In this document: piece by piece, positions 22,129-33,550 of the stretch | Position numbering within the stretch: position 1 is the stretch's first letter | Layout of the letters: every line of letters starts with the position of its first letter | Assembly: GCA_025603075.1 (NCBI GenBank) | Contig: MU626266.1 | Coordinates: 1-64,000, forward strand | Reading direction: 5' to 3' | DNA from: Neoconidiobolus thromboides FSU 785 | Lineage: Eukaryota > Entomophthoromycota > Entomophthoromycetes > Entomophthorales > Neoconidiobolaceae | DNA length: 64,000 bases | Made by a program: the position numbers and the translations under genes | Notes under the pieces: model-generated | Told to the model about the DNA's origin: nothing | The model's input: the letters and a program-made list of their open reading frames with translations, nothing else | Database searches by the model: none

Positions 22129-22621
22129 TACTACTTTTGGCGCTCAGTAACATTTTAATAAATCAGTATATATAAATGTCATTGAATCACCCCATAATTT
22201 ACACATCAATCCTCACACTTTCGCACTTATTTATGCTGCAGGAGTAGCTGTTTAAAGGTCATTACAAAAAATACATATACCCTTTGATAGTGTAGAATTT
22301 ATACCTACATTTAGAAAGTATCAAAATACCACAGGCTGCTAAAGTTTTACTTAGGATTGTATAAAACTTAATATTTCAAGTACAAGATCTAACTTTTATT
22401 TTAATTCCACTTATAAAGAATATATACCATCATGCATATTCAATAAATCATTCAAGTTATTGATTTAGTGCAGATACGAGTAAAATAACAAGGTTGGACC
22501 TTGGCAAGAGTCATGCTATCAACTAATTAATTAGTTAAAATAGAAGAACAATTTAATGAAGAGGAAGTACAAACTATATACACAAATCTAATAATGAGAC
22601 TAAATTAGAACCAAAATACCA

Positions 22622-23053
22622 ATGAAACTTACCGTTTTTTTCTTACTCTTTGCTACTCAATTTACACTATCCGAAGGTACACCCGCGATTAGCGGCTATG
22701 CCTATAGCTGTGAAGGTGAAATCTTTGACAATTTAGATGAAGCCAAAGAAAGATTTAGAAAAGACGGGATTAAATGCAAATGCGACTTTTATACTGAAAA
22801 AGGAGTTATATCTTATGCATCCTATATTGTATTTGAGAAAAAAGAGAACACAACATGTGAGAGGAATCAACAAGAGAGTATTAGTCTATTTCACCCTTCA
22901 AAATGTAAGAATAACACAAATGGTGCCCGAATCTTTGATTTAATAGAAAATAATGTACATAATGAAGGGAATGACCACACAATTTGTTTAAATGAAACTA
23001 GAAGCCTATGTGGTCCAGTTGAAGCGCCAATAGCTGCGTATAAAGAGCTGTAA
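22622..23053 (+). CDS. Secreted cysteine-rich protein (143 aa)
   Basis: A signal peptide (MKLTVFFLLFATQFTLSEG) precedes a mature part of about 120 residues with eight cysteines, several in recognisable spots: YSCEGEIF, KCKCDFY, TTCERN, SKCKNN, TICLNE and SLCGP. That pattern fits a small disulfide-stabilised extracellular protein. I do not recognise the family, and no enzyme motif is visible. The dead paralogue at 20317 aligns past the stop here, and the nucleotides after this stop still encode similar residues (DNIKKPKA). So this copy is either shortened by about 20 residues or has a GTAAGT donor right at the stop (23050) leading to another exon. It is flanked on both sides by element A. Confidence 0.65.
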   Translation: MKLTVFFLLFATQFTLSEGTPAISGYAYSCEGEIFDNLDEAKERFRKDGIKCKCDFYTEKGVISYASYIVFEKKENTTCERNQQESISLFHPSKCKNNTNGARIFDLIENNVHNEGNDHTICLNETRSLCGPVEAPIAAYKEL

Positions 23054-23475
23054 GTAGACAAAAATGATACAGACAACATCAAAAAACCTAAAGCTAATTT
23101 ACTTTATTTTTATATTGATGCGTACTGGTTAGTTAGATTCCTCGTCTATCGTGTCAGCTAATGCCCTTCCATTTTATTCCTGCCCAAATTCATAAATTCT
23201 TTTACTATCTAGTTATGTTTATCTATAGTTAAGTTTAGTCAGGATAAACAGCCGCATTCTACCATGTATTCTTTTTAAAATAATACATACATTGTAAATA
23301 ACAGAATGATTTATAAAGTATTTGAACAAAAATATTTAATATGAATACAGACTTGTATAAAATATATATCAATATTATAACTTTCTTTTATTAAATTGGA
23401 AGTAAATAATTGTAGAATTCAAAACTGTTGTTTACATAGCTTCTAAAAGCTTCACTCCTAGTTTTTGAACCAACA
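23054..23475. other. 3' flank of the secreted gene
   Basis: Apart from the residual homology just after the stop, nothing recognised. Confidence 0.45.
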
Positions 23476-23581
23476 TATGGGGATGTTTTTTTTTGGCTTC
23501 ATTACTTTTTCCACCTTTTAAGCGCTATTTGAGTGGAAAAATTGCTATTAAAATTCTTAAATACAAAAACATATCCCCATA
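23476..23581 (+). repeat. Element A copy 11
   Basis: Forward, close to consensus (TATGGGGATGTTTTTTTT...ATATCCCCATA), 420 bp downstream of the secreted gene stop. Confidence 0.93.
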
Positions 23582-24147
23582 TGTACAAAGTTGCAAAATT
23601 ATTTTGATTTCACCCCAATACCTCTATGTATAATAACTATGAGTATGCTTAATAGCTAAACACAATCATATTTCAAGTTTAATTTTAGCATCCTTAAATT
23701 TTATTCCTCACCCTATATTTTTCCTCATTAATTTTTATTCATACATAAGCTGTGAGGTTTTTTCAAAAGCTATGTTATTTCAAACCTTCTTTAAGTCAAC
23801 TGGTTTGTTTTTAGTAAGTAGCTAATCATTAACATATAGTCAATGGTCTACATTAATACATTAGCTCTCATACATCAATAAAACAAGAACAATTTAGTAG
23901 CTGCTAAAGCAAACTCTCTGCTGCAAAATTTCATCTTTATTAAATTTTAAATGTAGACTATCTATATATATTCACCTATTAAATTATCCCCTAACTCTAA
24001 TTAACATTACATAATTCATAAGGATACTTGAAGCAGCATCCAGTGATTAGCTTTAGCTTAAAGTTAACCAACTATCTCAAAAAATTACATATTAATAAAA
24101 TTAAGTGAGATGTTTTATTTTAATATAACTTTAATATAAGAAGTCAC
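23582..24147. other. Spacer, nothing recognised
   Basis: AT-rich, no gene or repeat supported. Confidence 0.45.
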
Positions 24148-24246
24148 TATAAGATGTATTGTGTTTAAGAATTTTACTAACAAATTTTCCGCTTAAACAG
24201 TGCTTAAAAAATGAAAAAAGTAGTGAAGTCAAAAAAAACATTACCA
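24148..24246 (-). repeat. Element A copy 12
   Basis: Reversed, strongly worn ends (TATAAGATGTA...ACATTACCA), core still clear (CCGCTTAAACAGTGCTTAAA). It lies 3' of the truncated kelch gene. Confidence 0.75.
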
Positions 24247-24697
24247 AAGTTGTTTTACTTTTGTTCTAGATTTACTTGAGGATTAGATCATTATTTCTTT
24301 TATATATGGTATATATAACATAATCCTTACAGATAAGTATGAAGCTTTTGATATTTGATATTACAATTGTAGATACCTTAGCTCCGTCTTGATCTTAAAA
24401 AACTTTATTTTTTATTTTTTATTGCTTAAAAATTTTGACTAAATAGTCAAATATTAAAAGCTCAAGATACTGCTTTTATATACCAAGTACCTTTATATAT
24501 ATTAGATAAGAAAAATGACATAAATTATCAAACTATCGAATAATTTAATTAAAACGTAGTTTAAAATCATAAGTTTATTAATTTTTCGAACCAACGATGG
24601 AGCATTCCTCTAGTATTATAGAACCATAAAACTACAATACATTTATTGAAAACAACTCTTTTTCTAAGCTTGAACCATCATTTTTTAGTTCTAAAAC

Positions 24698-25738
24698 TTA
24701 TTTTTCTAACTTTGTTACTAATACTTTATCAGTTAAATAAATTAACTGCGTTTTATCAGAATAAATATTATCTTTACTACCAAAGGAATAAATCAAATGC
24801 TCTTTATAATAAACTAAACAGCCATTGTTATAAGATTCGAATCCATCTACTTTATATGACTTATCTACCTTAATAGTTGAAGTTTTTATACTGTAAACAT
24901 CATTCCCTTCTTTATCATCAGTACTACCTAATATATATGCAAACCCACTTCTATCATCAAAAACAGTTGAAAATTTAGATATAGCTGGAAATAGGCGACC
25001 CCCACTAAATGTATTTGTATTACTACTTCTAGCATCAGTGGACCAAGTATTATAACTTTTCCCGTCCTGATACTCACCATCGCTTGTTTTCCCTCCAAAA
25101 TTATGGATTGAAGACTTCAATGAGATGATACCACCACTAATACTTGTTTTATATTCTGATTGCTCCACTATCCAAACATTACTCTCTATATTATAAGTAA
25201 ACACCTTTTCATTATGTCCCATTTTCTTACTCCTGTTTGTATATTCGCCTCCAAAATAATGTATATTCCCAGTATCTAAATTGGCCAAGTAAGTGTTTGA
25301 TAACGTTGAGCCAATATTTTCTCGTTTAAGTAAAGTAGCTAGTTGTGTAGATGCCTTTTCGTTATTAGTCCATTTGTTTGTCTTTATATTATAAACCTGA
25401 AAGCTGGCGAAAATATCAGAACCTTCCCCTCCAATCATATAAATTTCATCTGAGTCTTTGACAGGTTGTATTATACTACCGTACATTGAAGAAGGTGCTT
25501 TGCTATTAATTTTGGTCCACTTTGCTTGGGTTTTATTGACCATGAAACTATCATTTAATAAATCCAACATGTATACATCCTTATTTGTTATTATCTTATT
25601 GTCACTATCCTGAGTTGAGCCACCTAAATAATAAATTTTATCTTTAACTAACATGCAGTTTCCGCCAGATAATTTTGGAGGGCTTTGAGCAAGGTGTTTA
25701 CCAAAAACAATGCTTATTAACAAAATCCAAAGCAGCAT
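24698..25738 (-). CDS. Secreted kelch-repeat protein, probably truncated (346 aa)
   Basis: A signal peptide (MLLWILLISIVFGKHLAQ) is followed by a kelch beta-propeller whose blades carry KIYYLGGS, EIYMIGGEG, IHYFGGEY, IHNFGGKT, AYILGSTDD and LIYSFGSKD. It is about 60% identical by eye to the kelch gene at 43113 over the whole propeller, but stops right after it (TKLEK-stop). The paralogue continues with a linker, a transmembrane helix and a 72-residue tail, and no trace of these is found downstream here. It is therefore either a secreted soluble form or a gene that has lost its membrane anchor. Kelch propellers bind protein or sugar ligands; the ligand is unknown. Element A copies lie about 450 bp beyond its stop and about 180 bp upstream of its ATG. 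Confidence 0.75.
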   Translation of the reverse strand: MLLWILLISIVFGKHLAQSPPKLSGGNCMLVKDKIYYLGGSTQDSDNKIITNKDVYMLDLLNDSFMVNKTQAKWTKINSKAPSSMYGSIIQPVKDSDEIYMIGGEGSDIFASFQVYNIKTNKWTNNEKASTQLATLLKRENIGSTLSNTYLANLDTGNIHYFGGEYTNRSKKMGHNEKVFTYNIESNVWIVEQSEYKTSISGGIISLKSSIHNFGGKTSDGEYQDGKSYNTWSTDARSSNTNTFSGGRLFPAISKFSTVFDDRSGFAYILGSTDDKEGNDVYSIKTSTIKVDKSYKVDGFESYNNGCLVYYKEHLIYSFGSKDNIYSDKTQLIYLTDKVLVTKLEK

Positions 25739-25920
25739 ATTGAGATCAATTTAAAGTATAAGTATCAAAAGTATTAAAAGTTAGAAAGTACTAAATTTCA
25801 CCTTGAAGTTTAATTTTTAATTTGTATATAGAATAAAAAGTGAGTTAATGTATTAAAATTATTTTTTAGGAACATTGAACTTGTTTAATTTAATTAAAAT
25901 ACTTTTCACTTTGAAATTCA

Positions 25921-26023
25921 TACGGGGATGTATTTTTATATTTAATAATTTTACTAATAGTTTTTCCGCTCAAATAGCGGTTAAAAGATGAAAAAAGTAA
26001 TGGAGCTAAAAAACACCCCCATA
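25921..26023 (-). repeat. Element A copy 13
   Basis: Reversed copy (TACGGGGATGTA...ACACCCCCATA) in the upstream region of the truncated kelch gene. Confidence 0.85.
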
Positions 26024-26412
26024 TTTAGAACTTTATCTCTAAGTAAATAAAGTATTGACAACTCATGTCCAGAAACATAAACAGAGAAGTAAAATACATA
26101 TATATATTCATTAATTATCGATTGTTGTTCTTTAGTCAATTATTCATGTTAAAAATTTGATATTATTATTTTAGCTTTTTTATAAATAATAGTTATTTGT
26201 AACTGTTATTGAAAATATACAAAGTAGAATAGCGGATATCTACAAACTATGTTTTAACACCATGGTGTAAAATATCAATATTAGTAAACAATGTGAAGCA
26301 ATATATGGTGGTGAATTTTGTTTATCTATTGCGTAGAAATTTTGTTGGAATATTAACGATCATTACATATTAAAAATATTTATAAATCATTTATAATAAA
26401 CTATGGGAAATA
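26024..26412. other. Spacer between element A copies 13 and 14
   Basis: AT-rich; nothing recognised. Confidence 0.45.
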
Positions 26413-26513
26413 TATGGGGATGTTTTTTTTGGTTTCCTCACTTTTTGTTTTTAAAGCGCTATTTAAGTGAAAAAGTTAGTAAAATCCTTAAATAAAAAAA
26501 TATATTCCCATAT
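26413..26513 (+). repeat. Element A copy 14
   Basis: Forward, TATGGGGATGT at the left, ATATTCCCATAT at the right. First of three forward copies within 620 bp. Confidence 0.85.
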
Positions 26514-26772
26514 ACAGTATTCAAGCCTATCACAGCTGTAGCAATAAAATAATGTAAGCAAATTTTTATTGAATAATTTTGATAGTTATTGAAAACCCAA
26601 ATGACTTTAAAATATTATAGCTAAAATCAAGATAATTGTAGTCAAATCTACAATAATTTTTGTCACAAATTCTTTTTTATGTTCACTTTTGTTTCCGATG
26701 GCTATCAAAAACGTCTAACAATTTGTTTAAAAAAAATTTCTTGTTACACTTGTGATAGATTTAAAATACTAC
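26514..26772. other. Spacer between element A copies 14 and 15
   Basis: AT-rich; nothing recognised. Confidence 0.4.
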
Positions 26773-26866
26773 TATGGAGGTTTTTTTTTGGTTATCACTT
26801 TTTCCATTTTAGCACTATTTGAGTGGAAAGACTACCAATAAAATTCTTGAATAAAAACATCCTCAA
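26773..26866 (+). repeat. Element A copy 15
   Basis: Forward, shortened copy (TATGGAGGTTTT...ACATCCTCA) with internal deletions. Confidence 0.75.
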
Positions 26867-26927
26867 GTAATCTTATTTTATCACTTTGTCCATTTCTTAC
26901 ACAGCATAAAAATAAAAAATTATATTA

Positions 26928-27029
26928 AATGTGGGTATTTTTTTTGACTTCACTATTTTTCCATTTTTAAGTGCTATCTAAGCGGAAAATTTGTTAGCAA
27001 AATTCTTAAACACAAACTACATCCCCAAA
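26928..27029 (+). repeat. Element A copy 16
   Basis: Forward copy, left end AATGTGGGTATT, right end ACATCCCCAAA; third member of the local cluster. Confidence 0.8.
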
Positions 27030-27783
27030 TGTTGAAACAAAAAACATTTGTATATAACTATTTTTAAATTAAAAAAGTTCAATTTTAGATTTGAACTACT
27101 CTATATATTAAAATTGAATAAGTTATATATATACTTTTATGCTTACTTTATTTAGTCTATATAACTACTATAGTTGATAATATCTTGAAAGATTATAGTG
27201 ACCAAAAATGTCACACTATAAAACAATGTGAAATAACCATGTGAAAAAGGAAATCATAAAATGACTTGATATTGAATCGATTGGTTTAATTGGCTATGAA
27301 ATTAATAAGGGATCAAACTAAGTTAAACTAAAAAACTTATTTTAAAGGACCAATTAAATCATTGTTTAGGAAAGGTGGCAAAATGGACTGAAAATCATAA
27401 GAGTTTGTGTAATAAAAAATGATTCGATCTTTAGAAAAAAGTGCAACCATAGGAAATGGCAATGTTTTGTTTAGCTAAAAACAGAATAATAAATTGATCT
27501 CTATCAAAACCTCTACATCATTATTTCATTATATTCAATTGTAATATTTAATAATATTTTAAAAACTGGTTTAGAAACAAATGTCCATAATTAGATTTTA
27601 TATTAAAATTTGAAAAATAAATTATAGTTTATATTAAACTTTAAAAAATATTATAGTTTATATTAAAACTTTCTAATATGATTGATGTTTATTAAAATTA
27701 TTTAATGTTGTTAAATGTACAAGTATTATAAACAATAAATTTTACAATAGGTTTTAAAGATAAGAATTAGTTATATAATTAAT
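27030..27783. other. 3' flank of the ceramide glucosyltransferase gene
   Basis: No gene. Around 27598-27680 a unit of about 35 nt containing TTTATATTAAAA(C/T)TTT is repeated imperfectly two to three times. Confidence 0.5.
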
Positions 27784-29321
27784 TTAAGCCGAGTTCGAGG
27801 TAATCACAGATTTGTTATTACTTCCATCTTCATAAAAAAAATGACTATTAGGTGCTAAAAATGAATAAATATCCTTTGTATCCCCTAATAACGAATCACT
27901 TTCATGATTCTCTTCAATACCATTACGTTGTGATTTATGCAATATATCAGCTAATAAATGGATGGAAGCTACTACAAATGATACAGTAGATTGTGCAATA
28001 GGATGCTGTAAAATGTCTTGTAAATACTTATCAATGGAATATGGTGATGGTGCAATCGAATCACAAGAAATAACCATAGTACCTGTAGTTAGGATATAAT
28101 CTTTACCTCTCCAATTTAAGGAGTTTCCTAAGATACTATACAAAAACAAAGGTAAAGCCGATACCTCACGAAAACCCCAGGCAACCATATATTTTCTGAA
28201 ATCGCTTACTGGCTTTCCAATTAATGATTGGAATGTAATGAGATCTAAAGCAAACCATGTTACTACATGGAAAGCAAAGAAATTTAGTGGATGAATAGAA
28301 AAAATAGAGGAAAAGGAGTAAGAAGCAATAAGTCCATTAAGTACACATTCAGTAAAAGGCTCTAAAAGTATACTGAGCATTGAAATGTACTTACGTAAAC
28401 GAAGCCAACGAGATCTACGACCAAAAAAGGAAGAAAGAGGCATCTCACCCATTGGTTGATAGATAAGATCTTCAACCATAACGTGCTTGAGGCCTAGATC
28501 CCAAATATTTTTAGCAATCCAATGATCTTCAGCTAAGACTTTAGTAGCTGCTTCCATACCACCAAACTTTTCAAAATCGGATTTACGATATAAACAACTC
28601 TTTCCCATTACGCAAGAATCTAGCTTTAAAAAGTTAACGGCACTATACAACTTTGCATGGGTAGTATTTAAAAAGATGGCGTCTAACATAGCGCCAAAAC
28701 TTTGAGCTTGTAAACCTATTGGTAAATGATGAACAAGACCAACTTCTGGCTTAATCAATTCTACTAAAGCTCTACCAAGTGTACCTTTGTTTAGGTATAC
28801 ATTTGAATCGCATACCCATAATAAATCATATTTTGCTTGCTTATATGCTTCAACCATGTTGCTTACTTTAGGATTTACTCCATAAGTACACTCATCGATA
28901 ATGATCTTAGCATCAACATTAGGGTACTTTGACATTAGTTTTTTTACAACAGGGATCGATGGATCGTTTGGTGAATGAACAGAAAATATTATCTCGAAAT
29001 TAGTATAATCTTGAGTAAATGAAGTCTCTAAATTTTGATATAGCATAAAATCTAATCCAGATAATGGACGAATAATACTGACGAATGGTGAACCAGGAAT
29101 AGACAATGGTTTACGTTTGTTTAATACTGAAGCAGGCTTATATTTATGAGTACTGTAAAAAAGTTAATATAAATTGGCTATCTTTTAAAATAAAATTACC
29201 TTAAATACCAGCTCAATGTCGATACAAATATCATTAAAGCCCAAAAGATAAAGCCGAATGCAATAGCAGTAATATTAAATATACTGTATATACTCAAATT
29301 ATCTAAACTATAATCTAACAT
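27784..29321 (-). CDS. UGCG: Ceramide glucosyltransferase (496 aa)
   Basis: Transfers glucose from UDP-glucose to ceramide at the cytosolic face of the Golgi/ER, making glucosylceramide for the fungal plasma membrane. Exon 1 29321-29200 encodes the N-terminal signal-anchor (TAIAFGFIFWALMIFVS). Exon 2 29152-27784 carries the GT2/GT21 catalytic domain; the two total 497 codons. The family's D1,D2,D3,(Q/R)xxRW pattern is visible: RPLSGLD, VCDSN (Asp156), LAEDHW and GRRSRWLR. RPLSGLD and CVMGKSCLYRKSDF are characteristic of this enzyme. Hydrophobic segments follow toward the C-terminus (CVLNGLIASYSFSSIF, FAFHVVTWFALDL, SALPLFLYSIL), as in other fungal members. The last 90 residues are a poorly conserved tail. 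The stop is at 27784-27786. Confidence 0.94.
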
Positions 29322-30572
29322 GATGATAGTAAAAACAGAAAAAGATAAAAACAAATTGAGGATTAAATAGTGTATAAAAAGAGGTAATCTCTCCTTTAAA
29401 AATCAAATAATTTAAATTTAACTGAAAAGTTAAACTTCTCAACTATTAATGATGTTTCTTATTTATACTTCATCCGCCATTTGATGGGGCCCTAAATTTT
29501 AATTGGCTATAGCTATGATTTCAAATCAAATTTGGAACGAATCGCATGTTTGAGAATAGAAATTTGATAGTGTTAAAAAGATTAATAACTTTAAATAACT
29601 TATAAATTAAATATAGACTATTAAGCTCTATTGATTGTAAATAACGAATAAGAATGTAAGTATAAGAAGAAGATATACGGTATGTTTTGTTGTTTTATTT
29701 TATATTGCTCTTTTAATAACTTAACGCAAATTCATAATTTAGGCTCAAAATACATGAATTAAAATAATGTTGAGATCATTCTAAAGGTCATATTATTACC
29801 TAACTTAGTAATAAGTAATGGAAGAATATTAGCCCGACAACTAAATTTATAAAATAATGAAATGATTTTTAATATGCATAAACGATATTATATATATACA
29901 ATATGATATTTTGTATATCAAAATGCTATTCCTAGTAAATTGATAAGTTTCTATACAAAACCATAGTACGATAGCTCATACATTCACAACTTATGATTAT
30001 TAATACACAATAGTAACTGCGCCGAGCCCGATCAATTAGATCATTTTAATTCTAATTGTAAAATCTAGTCATCAAAAAATGTAATTGGTTTAGCCGTGTG
30101 GAATTTTGGGGTAAAACCAATAGGGTTTAGGCTAATTTTGTAGAAAGAAATAAAATTGGCATTTGATTCAGGAAGAAAGGATTTCGGCTTGTTTTACAGA
30201 TTAACAATGATTTATAATCGCATTAAAATCTGGATAATTTTTTCAGTGGAAGCCATTAATTATTAATAAAATTTCAATGAACTTATACGTTTTTGAAACT
30301 TTTAATCAATTGATTATAAATTTTTAACCTAAGTAGTGCTAAAAAGGATACCAGTCTTTAGATATTTCATACAGAATATTCTTTTTTTTACTCTTCCTAT
30401 TTTATTATATTATCTTATTCAGTTTCATATTAAATATGCAATTGGGCAAATGCATTAGTTTTATCAGGGATGGGTAACTTAATAACTTACAATGAATTTT
30501 TTATTAACAAAATTTTAGAGTTGTTCCGTGAAAAAATAGCAATTTCTAAGAAATTTAATAAAACACAATATT
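29322..30572. other. 1.25 kb upstream of the glucosyltransferase
   Basis: AT-rich; no gene, RNA gene or repeat recognised. The proximal part is the likely promoter. Confidence 0.5.
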
Positions 30573-30674
30573 AACATGATGTGCTTTTTTAGCTTCATCA
30601 CTTTTCTATTTTAAGTCCTATTTGACCGGAAAAATTCTTAGTAAAATTCCTAAACATAAAAATCCATCTCCATA
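30573..30674 (+). repeat. Element A copy 17
   Basis: Forward, degraded left end (ACATGATGTGC), right end CCATCTCCATA. Confidence 0.75.
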
Positions 30675-30765
30675 TCTTTAAAGGTAAGTTTAGCATAATT
30701 ATAAAATTACTAAACAAGAATAAAACCCAGTCTCTTTAAGCTATTAAAAATAGTAGAAGTTATTA

Positions 30766-30871
30766 TATGGGGATGTATTTTTGTGTTTAAGAATTTTACT
30801 AATAAATTTTCCGCTTAAATAGTGCTTAAAAAAATGGAAGAAATAATGAAGTCAAAAAAAACACTCCCATA
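30766..30871 (-). repeat. Element A copy 18
   Basis: Reversed, well-kept copy (TATGGGGATGTATTTTTG...ACACTCCCATA) 90 bp from copy 17 in opposite orientation. Confidence 0.9.
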
Positions 30872-31232
30872 TGTTAATATTGATCAAAAGTCGAAACGTT
30901 AAAAATAGTACATTATTTGGAAACTATTATAAGACCGAGAAGCTTTATATTTATTTAGAAAATGGGACTAGTTTAATTTAGTAAATGAAAACATATTACT
31001 CATGAAATCATAAAATGTTCTTATTTAGTATTTTTTAACTTTGGTTAATAAAATATGTTTAAAGATATATAAAATAATAAGATATCCCTGCTTTTATATT
31101 CCTAAAGTCTTTTTTTTTATAGTGGGGTAAAGAAGGAGCTCGTATTTATTTTGTTGAAATTAAGTTTGTATAAACTGTAATAAAATTATGGAATCTGTCA
31201 AAATCCATAAATTTAACATTAGTCTGACATAC

Positions 31233-31317
31233 AATGGGAATGTGTTTTTTTGAACTATGGAGTAATTTTTTTAACCTAATAGTGCTAAAAAATAAAAAAA
31301 TAAACCCAAATATTCCC
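31233..31317 (-). repeat. Element A copy 19, remnant
   Basis: Degraded reversed copy: AATGGGAATGTGTTTTTT at the left and a shortened core (AACCTAATAGTGCTAAAAA). The right end is barely recognisable. Confidence 0.55.
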
Positions 31318-32477
31318 TAATGTCCTTGATTTAGAATCTTCAGCTTTTAGCATAAAATTCAAATTGAGTGAAACACTAGTTATTAAAATATAATATTTTG
31401 AAGTTTAATCCAAAAGTAAAATATTTAGAACCGGATACAGTTAACCTTTACCTTCCTTTAATCTATTACTAATACACTATACAATGAATTTACAAATCAC
31501 ATATACTATCTCAATCTATAAATTTGCTTAAAAAGGATTGGCAGAAAATTTGAAAAAAAATCAAAGTAAAAGTAGAAAAAAACTAATTGAAAATCTTAAA
31601 AACTTGTTAAAGCTTATACGGTTTATTTAAAAATATTAGTTTACTATATAATTATAAGAAAAGCTATATAAATAAAATAGACTTTAATTTTATTTAATAG
31701 ATTTTTTATACTAAATGGCATCTATGAATTTATAATGTTAAAAAAAATTAGAACAAAGAAGTTATAGGGTTATGCAAAAGTTTTTTAAATAATTTAATAA
31801 CTCTTTAAGGATTAAACCTTTTGCAAAACGGCATGATAATTTTAATATTAAGCTATTATACTTTTAAGCTTTATAAAGTTTTATCATGTAATCAAATAGC
31901 TATTAGTCTATTTTTAAAAACACTCTGCTTTATTATATTAGGTCTTTTTTAAGCATTATTTAAAATTAGTTTTCTTTAAAATATAAAGTATAATACACAC
32001 AAAAAGAAGCATACGTCTTTATTGTGAAGTCCTTATAAACTGGACTATAAAGAGTTGTAAGTGAGTAGTTTAACAAGACATGTCACATAGTATTAGAAAT
32101 TTTTTAAACTTAAGTTAATTATTCATTGTTTGATTAGTTCGTAGAAAGTAAAAAAGGCGTACCTTCACTTAATCAGAAAAAGTAAAATTATAATCCAAAT
32201 TTATGCCTTTTGGGTTTTTGTTAAACTTTATTTTTATTCCTTTTCCCTTACATCTCCTCTTTTATCCATATCTATTTAGGATGCTATAGTCACTTTATAA
32301 CTTATTGAAGAATTTAAAATTTCTTCCACTCAATAAGTTTAAAAAAAACTTGTCACATAACTAACTTTGAATTGTTAGAAATTGATTGGCTGATTCGAGA
32401 TTCTATGATTGATGTTAAAATTAAGCAATGGAAAAGTCAACGTCAAAAACCGATTTTTTATAAAAAACTAAATAAAG
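31318..32477. other. Upstream region of the TENA/THI-4 gene
   Basis: AT-rich. A frame at about 32367-32499 reads DWLIRDSMIDVKIKQWKSQ and overlaps exon 1 of the next gene in another frame, but does not splice in phase to it. Otherwise nothing recognised. Confidence 0.45.
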
Positions 32478-33336
32478 ATGACTACTATCGAATGGAAAGG
32501 TAAACCCTCCCTTTACTCACCTCTATTTAGCAATAAAAATTAAAGTATTTTGAAATAGACCCAGCTGAGTCTCTTTGGACTTGCAACTCAAGTTTGATAT
32601 CTCAAAACTTGAATTGTACATTCATCCAAGGTCTCCTTCTTGACTGTCAATCTCATCTTTCTTCCAGTACTTCCTCCTCTTCTTCCCCTACTCTTCCCCT
32701 CAATAAGTACCTTGAATATCTCTCTCAGGATACATACTATTTACAAGTGTATGCTCGAGCCTATGCCTATGCATTAGCACGATGTGAAGAGTTTTCAGTA
32801 ATTGAAAAAATCAAAGTATTATTAGATGGAGTGTTTGAAGAATTAAAATACCATCAACTTTATTTGGGTAAATATGGATTACAAGTAGCAAAGAAAATTA
32901 GTAAAGAAACAGGGAACTATGTTGATTTTTTGATAAGTGTAGCGAAAGAACAACCGGTACAAGCGTTGCTTGCAGCAGTAATTCCTTGCACCAGATTGTA
33001 TTTATATTTGGGTAAGTTGAGGGAGATATTTGTATTTCATTTTAGATTAATTTTCTTTTATCAGGTACTGAATTAAAATCGCAATTGAATATGGAATCAT
33101 TAAACTCCTTTAATAATCTTAATTTAGAAGGTAAGGAAAAAGTTGATAAAATTGAGCTTTATTTTAACTGGATTGAAAAATATTCAAGTGATGGATTGAG
33201 GGATGTTTGTCATCTTTTAGAAAGTTTATTTAATGATTTGGTTAAAGATGCAGATGAGGAGCTAGTAGAGTTATGTAAACAAAATTATAAAAAAGCATTG
33301 CAATTGGAGTTGGAATTTTTTGAACAAGTTAATTAA
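32478..33336 (+). CDS. TENA/THI-4 family protein (248 aa)
   Basis: Exons 32478-32499, 32559-33011 and 33065-33336 give 249 codons in phase. The helical-bundle family includes thiaminase II and thiamine-salvage aminohydrolases. Visible signatures are SLWTCNSS...FIQGLLL at the start, KYLEYLSQDTYYLQVYARAYAYA (the family's Q-D-x-Y-Y-L segment), FEELKYHQLYLGKYG, and LLAAVIPCTRLYLYLG before the second intron. A Ser-rich insert (about residues 35-47) is unusual. Bacterial-type TenA uses a Cys in the central helix; the Cys of VIPCTRLY is in the right region but I cannot confirm it is catalytic. The role is most likely thiamine-precursor salvage in the cytosol; exact substrate unknown. It converges with the Zn2Cys6 regulator at 35709. 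Confidence 0.8.
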
Positions 33337-33550
33337 AGAAATAAAAGTAATTGTTTTTATTATATGAATTTTTTGGTTTATTATATTTAGCTAATTAACA
33401 TTTTATTTCAATAAAAAAGATTTAAGAATTAAAAAAACATACTATAAACTGATATTATCTTGACGTAAACCAATTACCTTAGTATGTCCAAAGTATCCTT
33501 ATCAAGTTTCAAAAAAAACCAACAACTCAATCATACTCCACTATCACATC

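Noticed and set aside
22737-23082. Overlapping frames on both strands within the secreted gene
   Set aside because: The frame with signal peptide and paralogue-conserved cysteines is the real one.
32367-32499. Longer first exon for the TENA/THI-4 gene
   Set aside because: The frame ends in phase 2 while the next exon needs phase 1; the short MTTIEWK exon fits.
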